Origin: Chlamydomonas reinhardtii
Lineage: Eukaryota; Chlorophyta; Chlorophyceae; Chlamydomonadales; Chlamydomonadaceae
NCBI RefSeq assembly: GCF_000002595.2
Contig: NC_057009.1
Span: forward strand, 4,009,185-4,073,184
Reading direction: 5' to 3'
DNA: 64,000 bases
Shown one piece after another: positions 1-12,495 of this stretch. The notes below the pieces were generated by a model. It was not told where the DNA came from. It saw nothing but the letters and a program-made list of their open reading frames with translations, and made no database searches. Within the stretch, counting starts at the first letter, position 1, and each line of letters begins with the position of its first letter. Both the position numbers and the translations under genes were made by a program.

Positions 1-255
1 GCCCACACGGCACTGCGGCGCTCATCCCATACTCTGCGCCCTAAATCAGTTCCACCGCCGTGACGACGCCGCGCATTGACCCACGCGGCACTGCCCCCAG
101 GCAAATGGCCTCCCAGCTCCCAGCAATGGCCGCAGAGGTTGCGCACCAGCCACCGTACCGACTCGTCCCGCTGCAACTGCTGCTCAGGCTGTCCTACTCA
201 GGATCAGCATCGTGCAACCCCATCCCTGACCCCTTAATGGATCTCCGCCACCTAC

Positions 256-1872
256 TTGGAGGTGAGGGCGCGGACGCGGCCGAATGTCGAATCCACCGTC
301 TCCTCGTCGCGTGCCGTGCCCACCTGCGCGCGCGCATGTATGTACATGTGAGCAAACACGTCAGCGCGCACGAGCGAGCAGCGAATGCAGCAGCTCCGGG
401 GGGAGGGGGCAAGGGCTTGGCATTCATAATCGCATAGGTCGGCCTTATGTTGCGCACCCGCCCGCCCGCTCCTGCCAGCCGTCCCCAGCCCCCGACTTTC
501 CATCCCCTCGTGAGCCCCGCCGGAGGCACTCCTGCCCCACCCCCCGGCGTCTCCTTGCTCCCGACCCCCTCCCGCCCTGCCCTCCCTGGCCACCTCCGTG
601 CCCATGAGCGCCCCCGCCAGCTCTGTGGCGGCGGACGTGGCCAGTGGCGCGCCGTTGAGGCAGGCGCCGCCGCCCGCCGCCGCAGCGAACAACTCCCCCA
701 GCACCGGGTTGTACACCACGCCCACCACCACACGCCGCCCGACCACCAGCGCGATGCTACAGGGTAGAGACGAGGGTTAGGAGAGGGTTGGGAGAGGGCG
801 GGAGTGGGGCGGTGGAAGCAGGGAGGCATGGCCTGCTTGCCAGGCGCACTGGGAAAGCATTGCCATGCGCGCATAGCAGCACGCCGCACGGACTACGGAC
901 TCATACGCCGCTTCAATGGCGGCGGCCTCACCTAGTGCAGACGAAGGGGAAGCCATGCACGAAGTTGGTGGTGCCTGTGGCAGGAGGAGCGCGGCGAGAA
1001 GCGGAGATGTGCTGGGGTCAGAATGCGGCCAGCCTCCCAGCCTCCCACCCGCCTGCCCATACTCACGCCGTTCCACGGAGCCCGTTCCTCGTCTCAGCCT
1101 GCATCCACCTCTCCTGTCTGGGATCCTTCACTCTCCACGCCGCTCCAGTCCCCTCCCCTCCCCTCCCCTCCACTCCCCTCCCCTCCACTCCCCTCCCCTC
1201 CCCTCCCCTCCCCTCCCCTCCCTTCCTGTTTCTCCCCCCTGTTTGTCTCCGCATGCCATACACAGCACACCGACAGCCTGGCACGGCGCCGCCGCGGTCA
1301 CGCACCATCCAGAGGGTCCACCATCCATGTGGGCGCGTCAGTGAGCGCCGCCGCGCCGCCCGCCGCCGCCGCCGACTCCTCGCCGATAAAGGCGTGGTCG
1401 GGGAAGGCGGCGCGGATGCGGCCGAAGATCAAGTCCTACGGATGCGTTTGGGTGCAACAGCACAGTCCGGGTGGAGGTGAGTGGGCTGGTGGGTGAGCGA
1501 GTGGGGCATATCGGGTGCAAGGGCGCGGGATGGGCGTGTGTGGAATGGCTGTGCAGTTGGTCAACGGGAAAGACCAAACGCGGCATATGCCGTGCATCTG
1601 CTCCCGCCTCGCGCTCGCGACACCGTAAACGCCACCAGCAGCGGTCCTTGACCTTTGTACTCGTGGTTGCGAAACCCCTCATTTCCATGCGGCCTCACCT
1701 CTGCCGCCTTGTCCGTGGCAGTCACCAGGTCTGCGTGGTTGAGCTTCTCCTCCACCTGCTTGGGGCCCTTGAAGCTGCCCTTGATTACATCCCCTGCCGC
1801 GACAGCTGCATCTATGGCAACTTCTAGGTATCTATGATGCGGACTATCTTTCAGCGCTTCTGGAACGGGCAT
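256..1872 (-). CDS. Inositol monophosphatase / L-galactose-1-phosphate phosphatase-like (5' exons, partial)
   Basis: Five minus-strand exons can be joined in phase: 1872-1699, 1435-1306, 974-932, 756-594 and 323-256. The joined protein carries the FIG/IMPase signature in order: DLVTATDKAAE, then FIGEES (metal-binding Glu), then [20 protein letters not shown] (the two metal-binding Asp and the substrate loop), then GVVYNPVLGELF and a GTEVGTARDEE segment. This spacing and wording are closest to plant VTC4-type enzymes, which dephosphorylate L-galactose-1-phosphate (ascorbate synthesis) and myo-inositol phosphate. The family needs about 90 more residues (GSCAL...WDVAAG region). These must lie beyond the left edge or in an exon I could not place within 1-255. 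No obvious targeting peptide precedes the catalytic domain. It is divergently arranged with PAT1. Family is certain; the natural substrate is not. Confidence 0.88.
1149..1226. repeat. Pyrimidine-rich CCCCT tandem tract inside an IMPase-like intron
   Basis: About 78 bases of nearly pure C/T on the plus strand, made of CCCCT units with two CACTC variants. It lies in the intron between the second and third identified exons of the minus-strand phosphatase gene, so its transcript would be purine-rich (GGGGA units). Confidence 0.85.
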
Positions 1873-2201
1873 TTTGGCAGCGAACCAAACTTGATTGGCG
1901 CGAAAACTACGGTGGCGAAGTTCCCTTCTCTGTCAAAGCAGCTTCATGTAATCAGAATTGATGCATGACACGAGCGTATGGGCAAAATGCTTGCAGACCG
2001 TGTCATTGTGTTTTGGAGCCCATCCCGCCTTTCAATGGTTCGCTTGCAGGCGAGTAGGTTAACCCCACGCACAGTTGCTCATATTCGTTCACCACGCTTA
2101 CACTTTTAATACCCGAGATCTACAGCTTGTTAGTGTTATAGACTAGTCTAGGTTGCGGCGCCCTGCACCCTGGTGGGGCGTCGCCGGATGCCCGTGTAGC
2201 C
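1873..2201. promoter_or_regulatory. Shared divergent promoter region (IMPase-like / PAT1)
   Basis: The start codons of the leftward phosphatase gene (1872) and the rightward PAT1 gene (2202) are only 329 bases apart, so this interval must hold both 5' UTRs and both promoters. I see no convincing TATA box or repeated motif in it. Confidence 0.5.
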
Positions 2202-5200
2202 ATGGCGTCTAATCGTGAGTCTATAGCATGCCATAGCTGCTGGTGAGGAGCAACAGCGCCATAGCTGAAGTAACGATTTGCCCACACTCACGTTCCAGGG
2301 GACGGAATGGGATTTGAAGACCGCTTCACGGCGGTAGAAATTGAGACTCAGGTAAGATGACAGGTTTCGGGACTGTGAGTACCAGGAAGCTAACGTAGCA
2401 TGCGCACACCTCGCAGACGAAGGCCTTTGACGCCAACCAGTACTCTTTCTTCGGCGAGCTTACCGCGGCGGACACTGGGCTAGAAGGAGCGCTTGAGGTG
2501 AGTTTCTTGCGTCGCTGTGTTTCCAAGAGGCTCGGACGCAAACAACGATCCACGACCGCAGGATGGCCTGGAGGCTCCGCCAGACGAGGAAGGCCTGGAG
2601 TATGGCCTTCAGGTTGCAGAGAACGATGGACTGGGGCTGGAAGAGGAGGAGGACTACTCGGTCGCGGCCATGTTCCGCAACCAGTTGGGCTTGGCCCCGG
2701 CGACAAAAACGCCGGCCAAAGCGCTGGACCCAGACGACGACGCTGGAATGGATGCGCTGTTGACGGATCCGCTGGCGGTGGCGCGGAAGCAGGTGCGCGG
2801 GCCCGAACCTCGTAGGGGCGCAACCCCCCTCTTCCTGTGCCGGGCCCGGCGCGCTGCGAAGGAACCTCTCATACCCATCCACACCACCGGTGGCGGTGGC
2901 GACCATCAGGGCTAGGCTGGGTTGGCAAGAACTCTGCCCAGGCACCCTGCAGACGTCGCAAGTTTGAGCACCTGCTTCTATGCACTTGCCGCCATCTGGC
3001 CTGGTGGTCCAGCCTCCCCTCCAAGCTCCTCCCCTCCCTCGCCCCCTCCCCCCCACACAGCTCCGTGATGAGGACTACGACCACCGGGAGGAAGACCTGC
3101 CCGCGGAGCTCTTCCCCACGCCCGCCTCTTACGGCCTGTATGAGGGCTACGCGGCCGCGCTGGGGAACCTCGGCAATGGCGACGCCGCAGCCCACGAGCA
3201 GCAGCAACAGCAGCAGCAGCAAGCGCAGGCGCTAATGCAGCAGCAGCAGCACTCGGCGATGCCAGCGGCGCCGCCCAGCAATGCCGGCAGCGCGCTGCTT
3301 TCCATGATCAAGAAGCCCAAGGCCATGACGCTGGAGGAGCTGGAGGCACGAATGCTGGGCAGCGCAGCGGCGGACGCGGCCTCACAGCAGCAGCAGCGCG
3401 GGCCGGCACCGCCCCTGCCTCCCCACCTGCAGCAGCAGCACCAGCACCAGCACCAGCAGCAGCTTATGGGCCCTCCGGGCATGCCGCCGCCGCCCATGGG
3501 CCAGCAGCAGCAGCGCATGCCGCCGCCGCAGGGCCCTGGCTTCTTCCCGCACGGGCAGCCGCCGCACATGGCGCCGCCGCCGCCGCCGGGCCACCCGCAC
3601 CTGCACGGTCCGGGCGGGCCCATGGGCCCGCCGCCGCCTCCGGGCATGCCGCCCATGCACGGCATGCCGCCGCCGCCGCCGCCGCCGCAGGGCGCGCCCG
3701 GCATGTACCCGCCGCCGGGGCCCATGGGCCACATGGGGCCGTCCGGCGGCCCTCCCCACCCTGGCATGTTCGGCCCCAACGGCGTGCCCATGCCGCCGCT
3801 GGGACACCCCATGCACCCGGGCCACGGCCACGGCCACGGCCCCATGATGCCCGGAGCCATGGGCCAGGGCCCCTATGGCCCGCCCGGCCCCATGCAGCGC
3901 GGCCCCTACGGCCCCATGGGACCCGGCTTCATGCACGGTGAGCGCAGGCAGTTGGCGTGGACGGGGTGGGAGGGATAGGGCGCGCTTGGATGGGAGGACT
4001 GGGTGGGGGCTGGAGTGGGTGCAGCTGATGGGACGAGGGGCAAGGGCGGTGTGCATCCGGTCATGGCGCTGGTGATTAGGAGAGGGCAAGCGGGGTCACG
4101 GGGGCAGTCACCACCACGATATGGAAGCAAAGCACTCCCGCATACCGTGTCCACTCCTTGTTACCCGCTAGACATCGCCTGTTGCTCCTTTAAGCTTATC
4201 GCACGACCCTGCCTCACCTGCAGAGGGCGGCGGCTTCCCCATGCGGCCCATGGGCTCCGGTCCTCCGGGGCCACTGGGCAACGCGCCGCTCAACGGCCCG
4301 CCGCAGCGGCCCGGCATGCCCTTTGGCCCCGGTGGCCAGCCCGGACCGCGGCCCGGCGTGATGCTGCCGCCGCCTCAGCCCGGCGGTGGGGGCGCGGTGA
4401 TGCCGCGGCCGGCGGGCCTGCTGGGCCCCGGTGCGGCCGGGCTTCGGCCCGCGCAGGCGCGCCCTGGTGGCTCGAACGGTCCTGACTTCGGACAAGGGGT
4501 GAGCTCGAGTGCAGAGGTGCAGGCGGGGAAATAGAAAGCCAGACTTGGCAAATGCAGGTGGTAGCGCGGTCCTGCAGGCGCAGACACCTTGCGGCCAGCT
4601 ATGTGAAATGCCTTGTGTTGTCCTCTGTGCGCCCGCACTCGGCGCCGCACGGCAAGGCTTCCACTCAACCTCCACCTCTCCCCCACCTCTCCCCCTTGCT
4701 CGCAGTTCTCCCGCGCCATGCCCGGCATGATGATCGGCGGCGTGGCGGCGCCCATCGCGCTGGCGGCGGCCGCAGCGGCGGCGGGCCGCGCCGGCGGCGC
4801 CGCCAGCGGCCCCGGCGGGCGCCTGGGCGGCAAGTGGATGAAGCCCGACGACGTGGAGTACGTGGTGCGCTCGCTGCTGTACACCGTGGCCAACGGCGTG
4901 CCCTACGTCGAGGACTACTATTACCAGGTGGGGCAGCAGCGGGGGCGGGAGGGTGCTCTGGGGGGGGGAGAGGCTGCGGGCGCATGGGGCAGGGGGCGGG
5001 CGGGTGGGGGGATAGCCATGCCAGACGGACGGGGTGGAGAATGGGCGGGGCTCAGGCGCGTCGGGGCGGTAGGAAAAGTTGTGCTGGTGGTGCTGCGGTG
5101 TGGTCGGGTCGTCGAGGCCAACGGAGAAGGGGTGGATGTGGTGGCCGGCTGATTGAAAGGGCGGTCACGCTGCCGGCGGACGACTGTCACCCGCCCCAAA

Positions 5201-7642
5201 ACCTCTTCTTTACCTTTCCCCGTCCCTGCCCCTGCCGCCGCCGTCGCCACCGCCGCCATCTTCAGGCGTTCCTCCACAAGCACGTGCCCCAGCCCACGCG
5301 GCAGCAGCTGTCGCCCGGCGCCTTCCCCATGGCGGCGCCCTTCGTGCCGGAGGCGCTGCGCGAGCTCAGCGACGATGCCATGGCACACATTGCGCGGCTG
5401 GACCCCAGCGCCCGCGCCAAGTTCGTGGAGGGCATCACGGGTCTGGGCAAGATCGTGCTGACCAACATCCGCACACCCAAGGTGCGTGTGTATATTATTT
5501 GGTGTTTGGGGGCGGTGGTCGTGGGCGGTGGTCGTGAATGAGGAAAGGTTGGGCGATGGCAGCCGAGGCGCCGTGAATGTGGCTGCGTGCGTTGTTCGTG
5601 TTGCGTCTGACAGCTATGCGGGCGCCATGTATGACCCTGGCCACCCTACGCTTGCACATGTCTGACCCTGGCCACCACACACTTGCACACGCAGGTGCTG
5701 ATGGACCTGTCGGCCACGTCAAACACCGGCGGCAAGGCCAAGGAGGCCGACGGCGGCGAGGCGGGAGCCAAGGTGCGTCCACACCTGCCCAGCGGCAGGC
5801 TATCTGGCTGCTTGCGCACACAGGGAGCGCCAAGGAACTGGCTGCTAGTCAGGGCGTGTTGCCCAGTAAACTGCACAGCGTTTTCCACAGTCCTCAGCCA
5901 TGCATCCCATCCCTCAGCCAGCGTGCACTGTCGGGTTTGGGGGGAATTGCATAATCTGGATTGACTTTCCATCCCGCCTCTCCGCTCGTCACCGCACAGG
6001 CGCCCGCGCGGCCGCTGGAGCAGGAGCCGCTGCTGGCTGCCCGCATCATGATTGAGGACGTGATGAACCTGCTGCTGGACGTGGACGACATTGACCGCCT
6101 GTCCACACACATGGCCGCAATGGCGCAGGCGCAGCAGCGCGCCGCGGCCGCAGCCGCGCTGGACCGCGGCCTGGCGCCCGCCGCTGCGGCCGGCGCAGCC
6201 GCCGCCGTGGCAGCGGCAGCCGCCGCAGGCGTCGCGCCGCCGGTCACGCCCTACGGGCCCACCTCGGCGGCGCCTCCGGCGGCGCCGCAGCTGCGCCAGC
6301 GGCGCGAGCTGCTGCTCGCCGGCATCAATGGCGCCTTCCGGCTGCCCAACACGCCGGCCGGCGCCGGCTCTTCTTCTGATGCCGCCGCTGCTGTTGATGC
6401 CGCCGCTGGCGCCGACGGCGTGGCCCTGGGTGACGGCGTACTGCTGCGCATCATGGCGCTCAGCAAGGGACGCACCGTGGTGGCGCGCGCGCTGCTCGCC
6501 AGCGCGCCGCCCGCCAGCCTCAAGCCGCCGGCGGCGCCCGGCGCCAAGGCGCCCGGCAGCAAAGCCGCCGCTGGCAAGGGTGCCGCTGCGGCGCCGGAGG
6601 CGCCCAAGCCGGCGGAGGAGAGGGACCAGAAGGAGGCCGCTGACGCTGCGGCCGCGGACGCTGCGAACGGCAAGGAGGGTGCGGAGGGCGCCGCCGCCGC
6701 TGACGATGCCGCGGCGGCTTCCAGCGCCTCGGCGCTGGGCCCCAACGGCCCCAGCCCCTACGTGCTGCTGTGGGCGGTGCTGCGCAACGCCTGGCAGCTG
6801 TTCGGCCCCAGCCTGCAGGGCCTGGACCCGGCGGCGGAGCGGCCGATGCTGGAGGCCACTTCGCGGCTGGCGGCGGCGCTGCGTGACGCGCTGCTGCGGC
6901 TGCCCACGCCGCGCGACGTCGTGGACGCGGCGGTGGCGTTCAACGCCGGCGCGGCGCACCACGTGGAAGCGCTGGGCCGCAGCAACCCCGGCGCCGGGCC
7001 CATGGAGACCACCATGCTGCCGCTGGCGCAGACGCGCGCGGTGGAGGTGCCGGCCGGCGGCGCCGCCGGCGGCCCCGGCGGCGTGGCGGGCACGCCGTCG
7101 GCGTGGCTGGGCGAGGCGCTGGCGGCGCTAGTGACGCGCGCGTCGCAGCTAGGGCTGGCGGCAGCCGCGGGCGCGAGCGAGGGCGCCGGCGCTGCCGGCG
7201 AGCCTGCTGCGGCGGCGGTGCTGGTGGCTGGTGGCGAGGGCGCTGATGTCGACGCCGCGTGGGTGCGGGAGTACGGGCAGCTGCATGAGCGCGTGGCCCG
7301 TCACCTGGGCACGTTGGGTGGCATCCACGCCATGGCCACCAGTAGCAACAATGCCGAGGCGCTGGCGGTGGTGCGCGCGCTGTGCTGCAGGTGCGGGGTG
7401 CGGTGCGCAGGGTGCAGGGTGCGGGGACAGCGGACTGTGGGGTGTGGCGCCAGGCGAATGTGCGCGGCGCGCGGCGTGTCCGGCAGCCTGGCCGTTCCCT
7501 CAAGTTTCAACCAATCTCTTCCCGCTTGTTCACGGTGTCCTCCAACCCCACGTACAGGCTGCTCGTGAACGCCATGCTGCCGCATGCCTCCATGGAGCAG
7601 GCGCGCAAGCTCAAGGAGGCCCTGCAGGCCTTTTCGGGATAG
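2202..7642 (+). CDS. PAT1: PAT1-like mRNA decapping/decay factor
   Basis: Eleven exons join in phase: 2202-2214, 2299-2351, 2417-2497, 2562-2792, 3061-3937, 4224-4498, 4706-4927, 5266-5481, 5695-5772, 6000-7390 and 7558-7642 (1173 residues). The start was chosen for its strong context (GCCATGG) and because the 13-base first exon keeps phase into GMGFEDRFTAVE. Layout: a short acidic N-terminus (DEEGLEYG, EEEEDY), a Gln/Pro/Gly/Met-rich disordered stretch (about 160-510), then the conserved Pat1 segment WMKPDDVEYVVRSLL...PYVEDYYYQ (about 545-584), and a C-terminal Ala-rich helical region ending in LKEALQAFSG. Pat1 proteins bridge deadenylated mRNA, the Lsm1-7 ring and the decapping complex in P-bodies. 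The long Ala-rich inserts (about 700-1000) and poly-Gln runs are typical algal low-complexity additions. Confidence 0.85.
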
Positions 7643-8419
7643 CCTGCTGCAGCAGCAGGGGCTCCTCTCGCCAGCCGCAGCACAGTACAACGGCCGAGGG
7701 AACCATGCGCACAACTGATTGCTGGCACGGGTAGCTCAATGCGCATTACAGGGATGGAAGCTGACAGCGCATGTCCACTGGTGCATCCTCCGGTTCGTCC
7801 TGACATGTCGTCCTTACTATTAGGTTTGGGGTTTCACAGGTGGGTTTTGGTTTTGGGGGCTGGGGTGTTGTTCAGTAAGTTGTACTCGGAATCGGTAGCG
7901 ACAGCACATGTGACACGATGACAAGTTGTGCAGGACAGGCGCTCGGACAGAACCTCTGTTATTTTAGGCAGGACTCCGGGACCCTAGATGTGGAGTGTGC
8001 ACAGAGCTCAATGCCAGGAGGCATGGACCGAGCCGACTGCAAGAATCACGTCCAGCAGTGCGTTACTGTTTGCGTGTGCGGACCGGAGCGCCTGCTTTTA
8101 ACAAGGCGCTCTGTGTCAGAGTGTTGTGATGTGTGCATCAGGGCTGTTAACGCTGGCAAATATGACACGGGTAGTCCAACGGAGTGCAGGCCTCATAAAG
8201 CGTAGACTCCAGAGGGGGCCAGCAGAGGTGCAGCGGGGATGGGGCATGCCCGAACCTCCTGCTGCGCATCAGGATGTTTGTTACGGTAGCGGTGCTCGGG
8301 CGACGTACGCCATGTCGTAGTCATGATGGTGTGTGCCGTACCATCGTACAAGAGATGTGGGGCTGCCGCCTGGCCGCTCCGTGGCTGCCAGCTGGAAGGG
8401 GACCAGAAGGCTGGGCGGG

Positions 8420-8424
8420 TGTAA
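8420..8424 (+). terminator. TGTAA poly(A) signal, probable PAT1 3' end
   Basis: First TGTAA (the usual green-algal poly(A) signal) downstream of the PAT1 stop, giving a 3' UTR of roughly 800 bases. Confidence 0.5.
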
Positions 8425-9320
8425 GGCTCTAGAGGCGAGGTCCTACAGTGTCAGCAACGCGTGACTGTGCAAGGTTCCCTGTTTTTGCAGTTAACCAAGA
8501 CCCAGCTGTTGAAGCTGCCTGAGCTTAGGAACCCCGATGGTGGCCGCAGGCTGGCCCACAGCCGCCTGAGCTGTATGATGATATTCAGAGTGCTTTTGAT
8601 GATACTGGAGGTCGTTGCCGCTTGCCACTGCCGCCCCGCAAGCAAGCAGGGCCTTCTCCTATGCAAACAAATACCGGCATAGCTGAGACCCTGACAGAGG
8701 TTGACAAGTGCACACGAATCAGCACGCATGTCTTCCACTACTCTTAGGCTCCAATAAACTACTACCTCGCGCTTGGCAATGTCCGTCTCTGCACATGTTT
8801 GCGACATCTCGCACGTCAGACCGTCACTCGTCAGGCACGCGCTGAAGCCCCCGCCACTGCGTCCAGGACGCAGCATAAAGGTAGATCGCGTGTAAGTGTT
8901 ACGAACGGGCATGCAATTACGGGCTTCGCGAGTAGCGGACCAGAAGCCGTGCGAGCCGTGCACAGCCGGCTACACCTGTCAGGCTGTAGCCGGGCCTCAA
9001 CAGGGCATAAACGCCATCACGTGGTTTATGTTACGGATTTGAGACGACCTTGTTAGTGGGTATCCATACGTGCGCGAAAAGCGGGTGCACCTGCACTTGG
9101 ACCCGACTTTGGATCCAGCGCCTGACCCAGTAATATTGCCCAGCAGCGCTTTAAGTAATGGCGTGTGCAACTGTGTAATATTAGTATACTGAGCATCGTA
9201 TATGAAAAGTTCCAGAAAACTGCAAGTGGGCCACAAGGCTTGCGTGCGCGCACAGGCGCGATCAACATCCCGAGCGCGCCTTCAAGGTTTTTGAACATCA
9301 AGCTGAACTGAAGCCTGTCT

Positions 9321-9330
9321 CATATATTTA
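9321..9330 (+). promoter_or_regulatory. TATA-like box upstream of CAP gene 1
   Basis: CATATATTTA lies about 50 bases before the start codon at 9379. In a region this GC-rich it stands out and fits a TATA box with a short 5' UTR. Confidence 0.4.
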
Positions 9331-9378
9331 GGCTTGCTCGCACAACTCACATCACGAACGGTGAACCGCCGGTTCAGG

Positions 9379-11635
9379 ATGGGTTCTCGTTTGCGGCTGG
9401 CCCTGGCGGCCTCAGTTATCGCCTGTTTCTATGTTGTCGCCCATGCTGATCAAGGTGCGCACATCAGCCGGCATTTCGCGCGCGACCGGCGCTCGTTCTG
9501 ATGGGCCATCCGGGTTCGGCAATCGAGGCATTGCCTCTGCGTGCGCGCGGACTCATCGCTAGGATACTGCGTGGTAAACTTCGGAGCCACTTGATCTGTC
9601 GCGCCATTTGCTGCGGGTCGCAGGCGTCGTCGTAGAGCCGGCTACCGCGCTCGTTCGGGAGCTCCTGGACGAGGCCGCGTTGGCTGAGGGCCCTCCACCG
9701 CCGCGGAAAGAACGCTGGTCGCGGCCCGCTGACTGGCCCGCCAGGCCTCCCAAGCCCCCACGTGCACCGCGGCTTCCACCTCAGCCCGTCCGGCCGCCGA
9801 AACCTCCACGGTGCGCTGGAGCTGCAGGGGTAACCGTATTCCTAACGGTTTGCTGCGTGTGCATGCCGCATAATACTACTACCCACTCCCGGATGGAAGA
9901 AACGGCGATGCCGAGTGCTGCCCTTGGGAATTGCGGCACGCCACTGGCACACACAGCTAACTTCAGTGTGTCGATGCGGTGCAGGAACCCTCCCCGGCCG
10001 CCGAAGCCGCCGCGGGGCCCGCCGCGGGAGCCTATGAGCCCGCCACCCCCGCCTCCGCCGCCGCCACCGCCGCCGCTGGAGGAGGATCCACCACCACCCC
10101 CGCTCCGGCCACCACCACCGCGGGTGCCACTCCCTCCTCGGCCTAGCTCCTCGGTCCTTTACAGGACGCCCGCTGCCGGTGGCGGTGACCAACTACTAGC
10201 CGGTGAGACGCGGGCAGTGCCTTCCCGGCGTGCGCGCTGATGGTGCTGCGTCACATGTCAGTGCTGGCCGGGGCCCGGCCCACCTTCACCACCCCCGTAA
10301 CCCTGCTGCACAACAACACCTTACCACACCACGCCATCTCTATGCCTTGCCAACGCCGTGCCAACGCCGTGCCAACACCGCAGGTGGCAACTGCCCGGAC
10401 GCCCAGGCGATGCTGGACCAGACCAACGAGTACCGGTCATGGCACCAGGTGGGGCCGCTGCAGTGGAACGAGGCGCTGGCCGCCAGCTCCACAGCCTATG
10501 CGCAGGTGCTGGCGCAGGACTGCGTCATGAGGCACGCGGCGGTGCGCGACTTCGGGGAGAACCTGATGCAGGTGCGGGCGTGGTTGAGTGGTGGGTGGGG
10601 AGTTGTGCTGCCAAGCGACCCGGAATGGGTAGGAGACCGGCGCACCGCTCGTGGCTGCTGCCCAGCTCGCCGACCCGCATGGGCTCTCGAACGATGCATC
10701 ACTCCTGCATGTGCCCGCAGGTCATCCGCTACCCCGCCTCTGACAACACCTGCAGCGTGGCGGTGCGGGCCTGGTACGGCGAGGTGGCCATGTACAACTG
10801 GCGGGCGCCTGCGCCGTACCGGGACAACTGGGCCAAGGGCATCGGCCACTTCACACAGCTGGTGCGGGCTCGCGGGAGGAGCGCGTGTGGGCGGGAGGGG
10901 CGAGAATCATGGGAACCAAGGGTTGGGCTGGGGTGGGGTGTGCATCTGTGCGTGTGGAGGCGAGTACCGGCGCGTGGAGGCCGGCGTTTCCGGACCATGT
11001 CACTGACCCTGGCCTTGTCCTGTTCTGGTGGTGGCGCGCGGCTGCCCAGGTGTGGCGTGGTACCAGCAGCATGGGCTGCGGCGTGGCGGTGGCGCCGTAC
11101 GACATCAACGTGCCGGGCGCCCGGGGGCTGACGGGCGCCTGCAAGATTGTGGTGTGCCGCTACAAGGCGCCCGGAAACGGTGAGGCAGCAAGGAAGGGAA
11201 GGAGCAAGGAACGGCTGGGTGTGCAAGGCAGGCGGTCACGTCCGTGTCCGGTGGTGGGTTATCCTGCATTGCCTGCCACTGCAACCACATTCTTCACATC
11301 CCCCCGTCCCTCCCCGCTCGGCGTGTTTCTTTGCGGTTACAGTTGCGGACGACAACGCCTTCCTGCGCAACGGTGAGTAACAGCATGCTCTATGTTTGCT
11401 CTTGGACATGCGTCGAGGGCTACTTTGTCCTTGCTGTCCAGTATCCTTGGCCGGTCGTGCGCCATATGTGTCGGGGTCCAAGCCGCGTTCTACACCTGAA
11501 ACTGGCACCACCGCCAGCAACACTAGCCAGGAACCCCTGCCGCGCCGTATGCATTCGCTCACGACGTCACACGCCGGCTCCTTTTCATCCGCAGTCCTGC
11601 CGTCTACAAACACAGCCGACACTACTTCCAACTGA
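9379..11635 (+). CDS. Secreted CAP/SCP-domain protein with Pro-rich linker (CAP gene 1)
   Basis: Eight exons in phase: 9379-9454, 9624-9810, 9985-10202, 10384-10571, 10721-10861, 11050-11179, 11343-11372 and 11595-11635 (336 residues). Residues 1-23 form a clear signal peptide (MGSRLRLALAASVIACF...AHA). Residues about 50-160 are a PPKPPR / poly-Pro linker of the kind hydroxylated and glycosylated in algal walls. Residues about 162-320 are a CAP (SCP/PR-1) domain: AQAMLDQTNEYRSWHQVGPL, FGENLM, GHFTQLVWRGTSSMGCGVA and CKIVVCRYKAPGN, with the conserved HFTQ, GENL and C.VVCRY motifs. Probably an extracellular-matrix protein; CAP domains are not generally enzymes, so no reaction is claimed. The donor at 9810 was preferred over 9829 because only it keeps the Pro-rich frame open. 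Confidence 0.85.
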
Positions 11636-12469
11636 GCGGCGTGCGCGGGCCTGTCGGCGAGGCTCCTGGTGGACACCGCAGAGCTGCTGGTCAGCTGCTG
11701 GTTGTGTGCCGGTGCAATACCGGCGCCTGGCGACGTTCCTACGCCCAACGTATGGAGCTGCTTTGGACCGCAGTTTCAGCTGGTGGGCGGGAGCGTTGCA
11801 GGAGCATAAGAGGTGCAGGTGTTAATCACTGGTCATGACTGGCAGCGGGCATGGCCCCTTCAGGCACGGACTGAGTTGCACGGCATGCGCAGTGGCATGT
11901 GCAGTTGTTGCACGGGGTGCTTTGGCTTGCAAAGCCTCACACGTGTTCCGGTACTGGTCCATGATGCAGCGGGATGCGTTAGGACAGTTCGATGTCGACA
12001 CGGTACGGTAAGACTACTAGCAATGCACCGTACGGTACATCAACCCCAGCAATGGGTGCGATGCGCAGGCCAGTGCGATTTTCGCATTCCACGGCGCGTG
12101 CGGCCTTTGCCGGGTGACTGAGCCACTTTTGAAAGCACGGCGCGGCGTGATTGCCACGTTCGGCGCACTGAGCCCGTTGCATGTGCATTTTGATAGCATC
12201 ACGTCTAACGCAGACACAAGTTTGCGCTGAGTTGTGGCGCGTTGGTGCTTGGTTTGAGAACATGTGAGTAACTACGAAAAAGTGGCGCCTGCTCGACAAA
12301 ATCTAATTGAGACACGGAAGTGTCAGCACTGCTCAACCCCTTCTTTATTGAAGAAATGCCCTTATTCTTCTCTTTAAACTGCTAGTTGACTGGAGAGCGT
12401 GCCTGTTTGTTGCGGTTGTGGATTATGTGTTTCGTGTTCGACCCGGTGGGTGGCAGTATACAGAGGCAG

Positions 12470-12495
12470 CCTTCTAGAGCGGCCTTCTAGAGCGG
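12470..12495. repeat. Tandem duplication of a 13-mer
   Basis: CCTTCTAGAGCGG occurs twice head-to-tail (12470-12482 and 12483-12495) in the convergent intergenic region. Confidence 0.9.

Larger units (their letters stand above)
7643..9378. other. Intergenic: PAT1 3' UTR and CAP gene 1 upstream region
   Basis: No credible gene. 7643 to about 8440 is probably PAT1 3' UTR. 8440-9378 has mixed codon bias on all frames and relatively AT-rich patches (around 9130-9200), and precedes the CAP gene start. Confidence 0.6.

Noticed and set aside
3147-3860. Long minus-strand Gly/Cys-rich frame
   Set aside because: Mirror of the PAT1 Pro/Met/Gln-rich exon; codon structure belongs to the plus strand.
5646-6962. 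438-codon minus-strand Arg-rich frame
   Set aside because: Antisense shadow of the PAT1 Ala-rich exon and crossing real introns; no domain.
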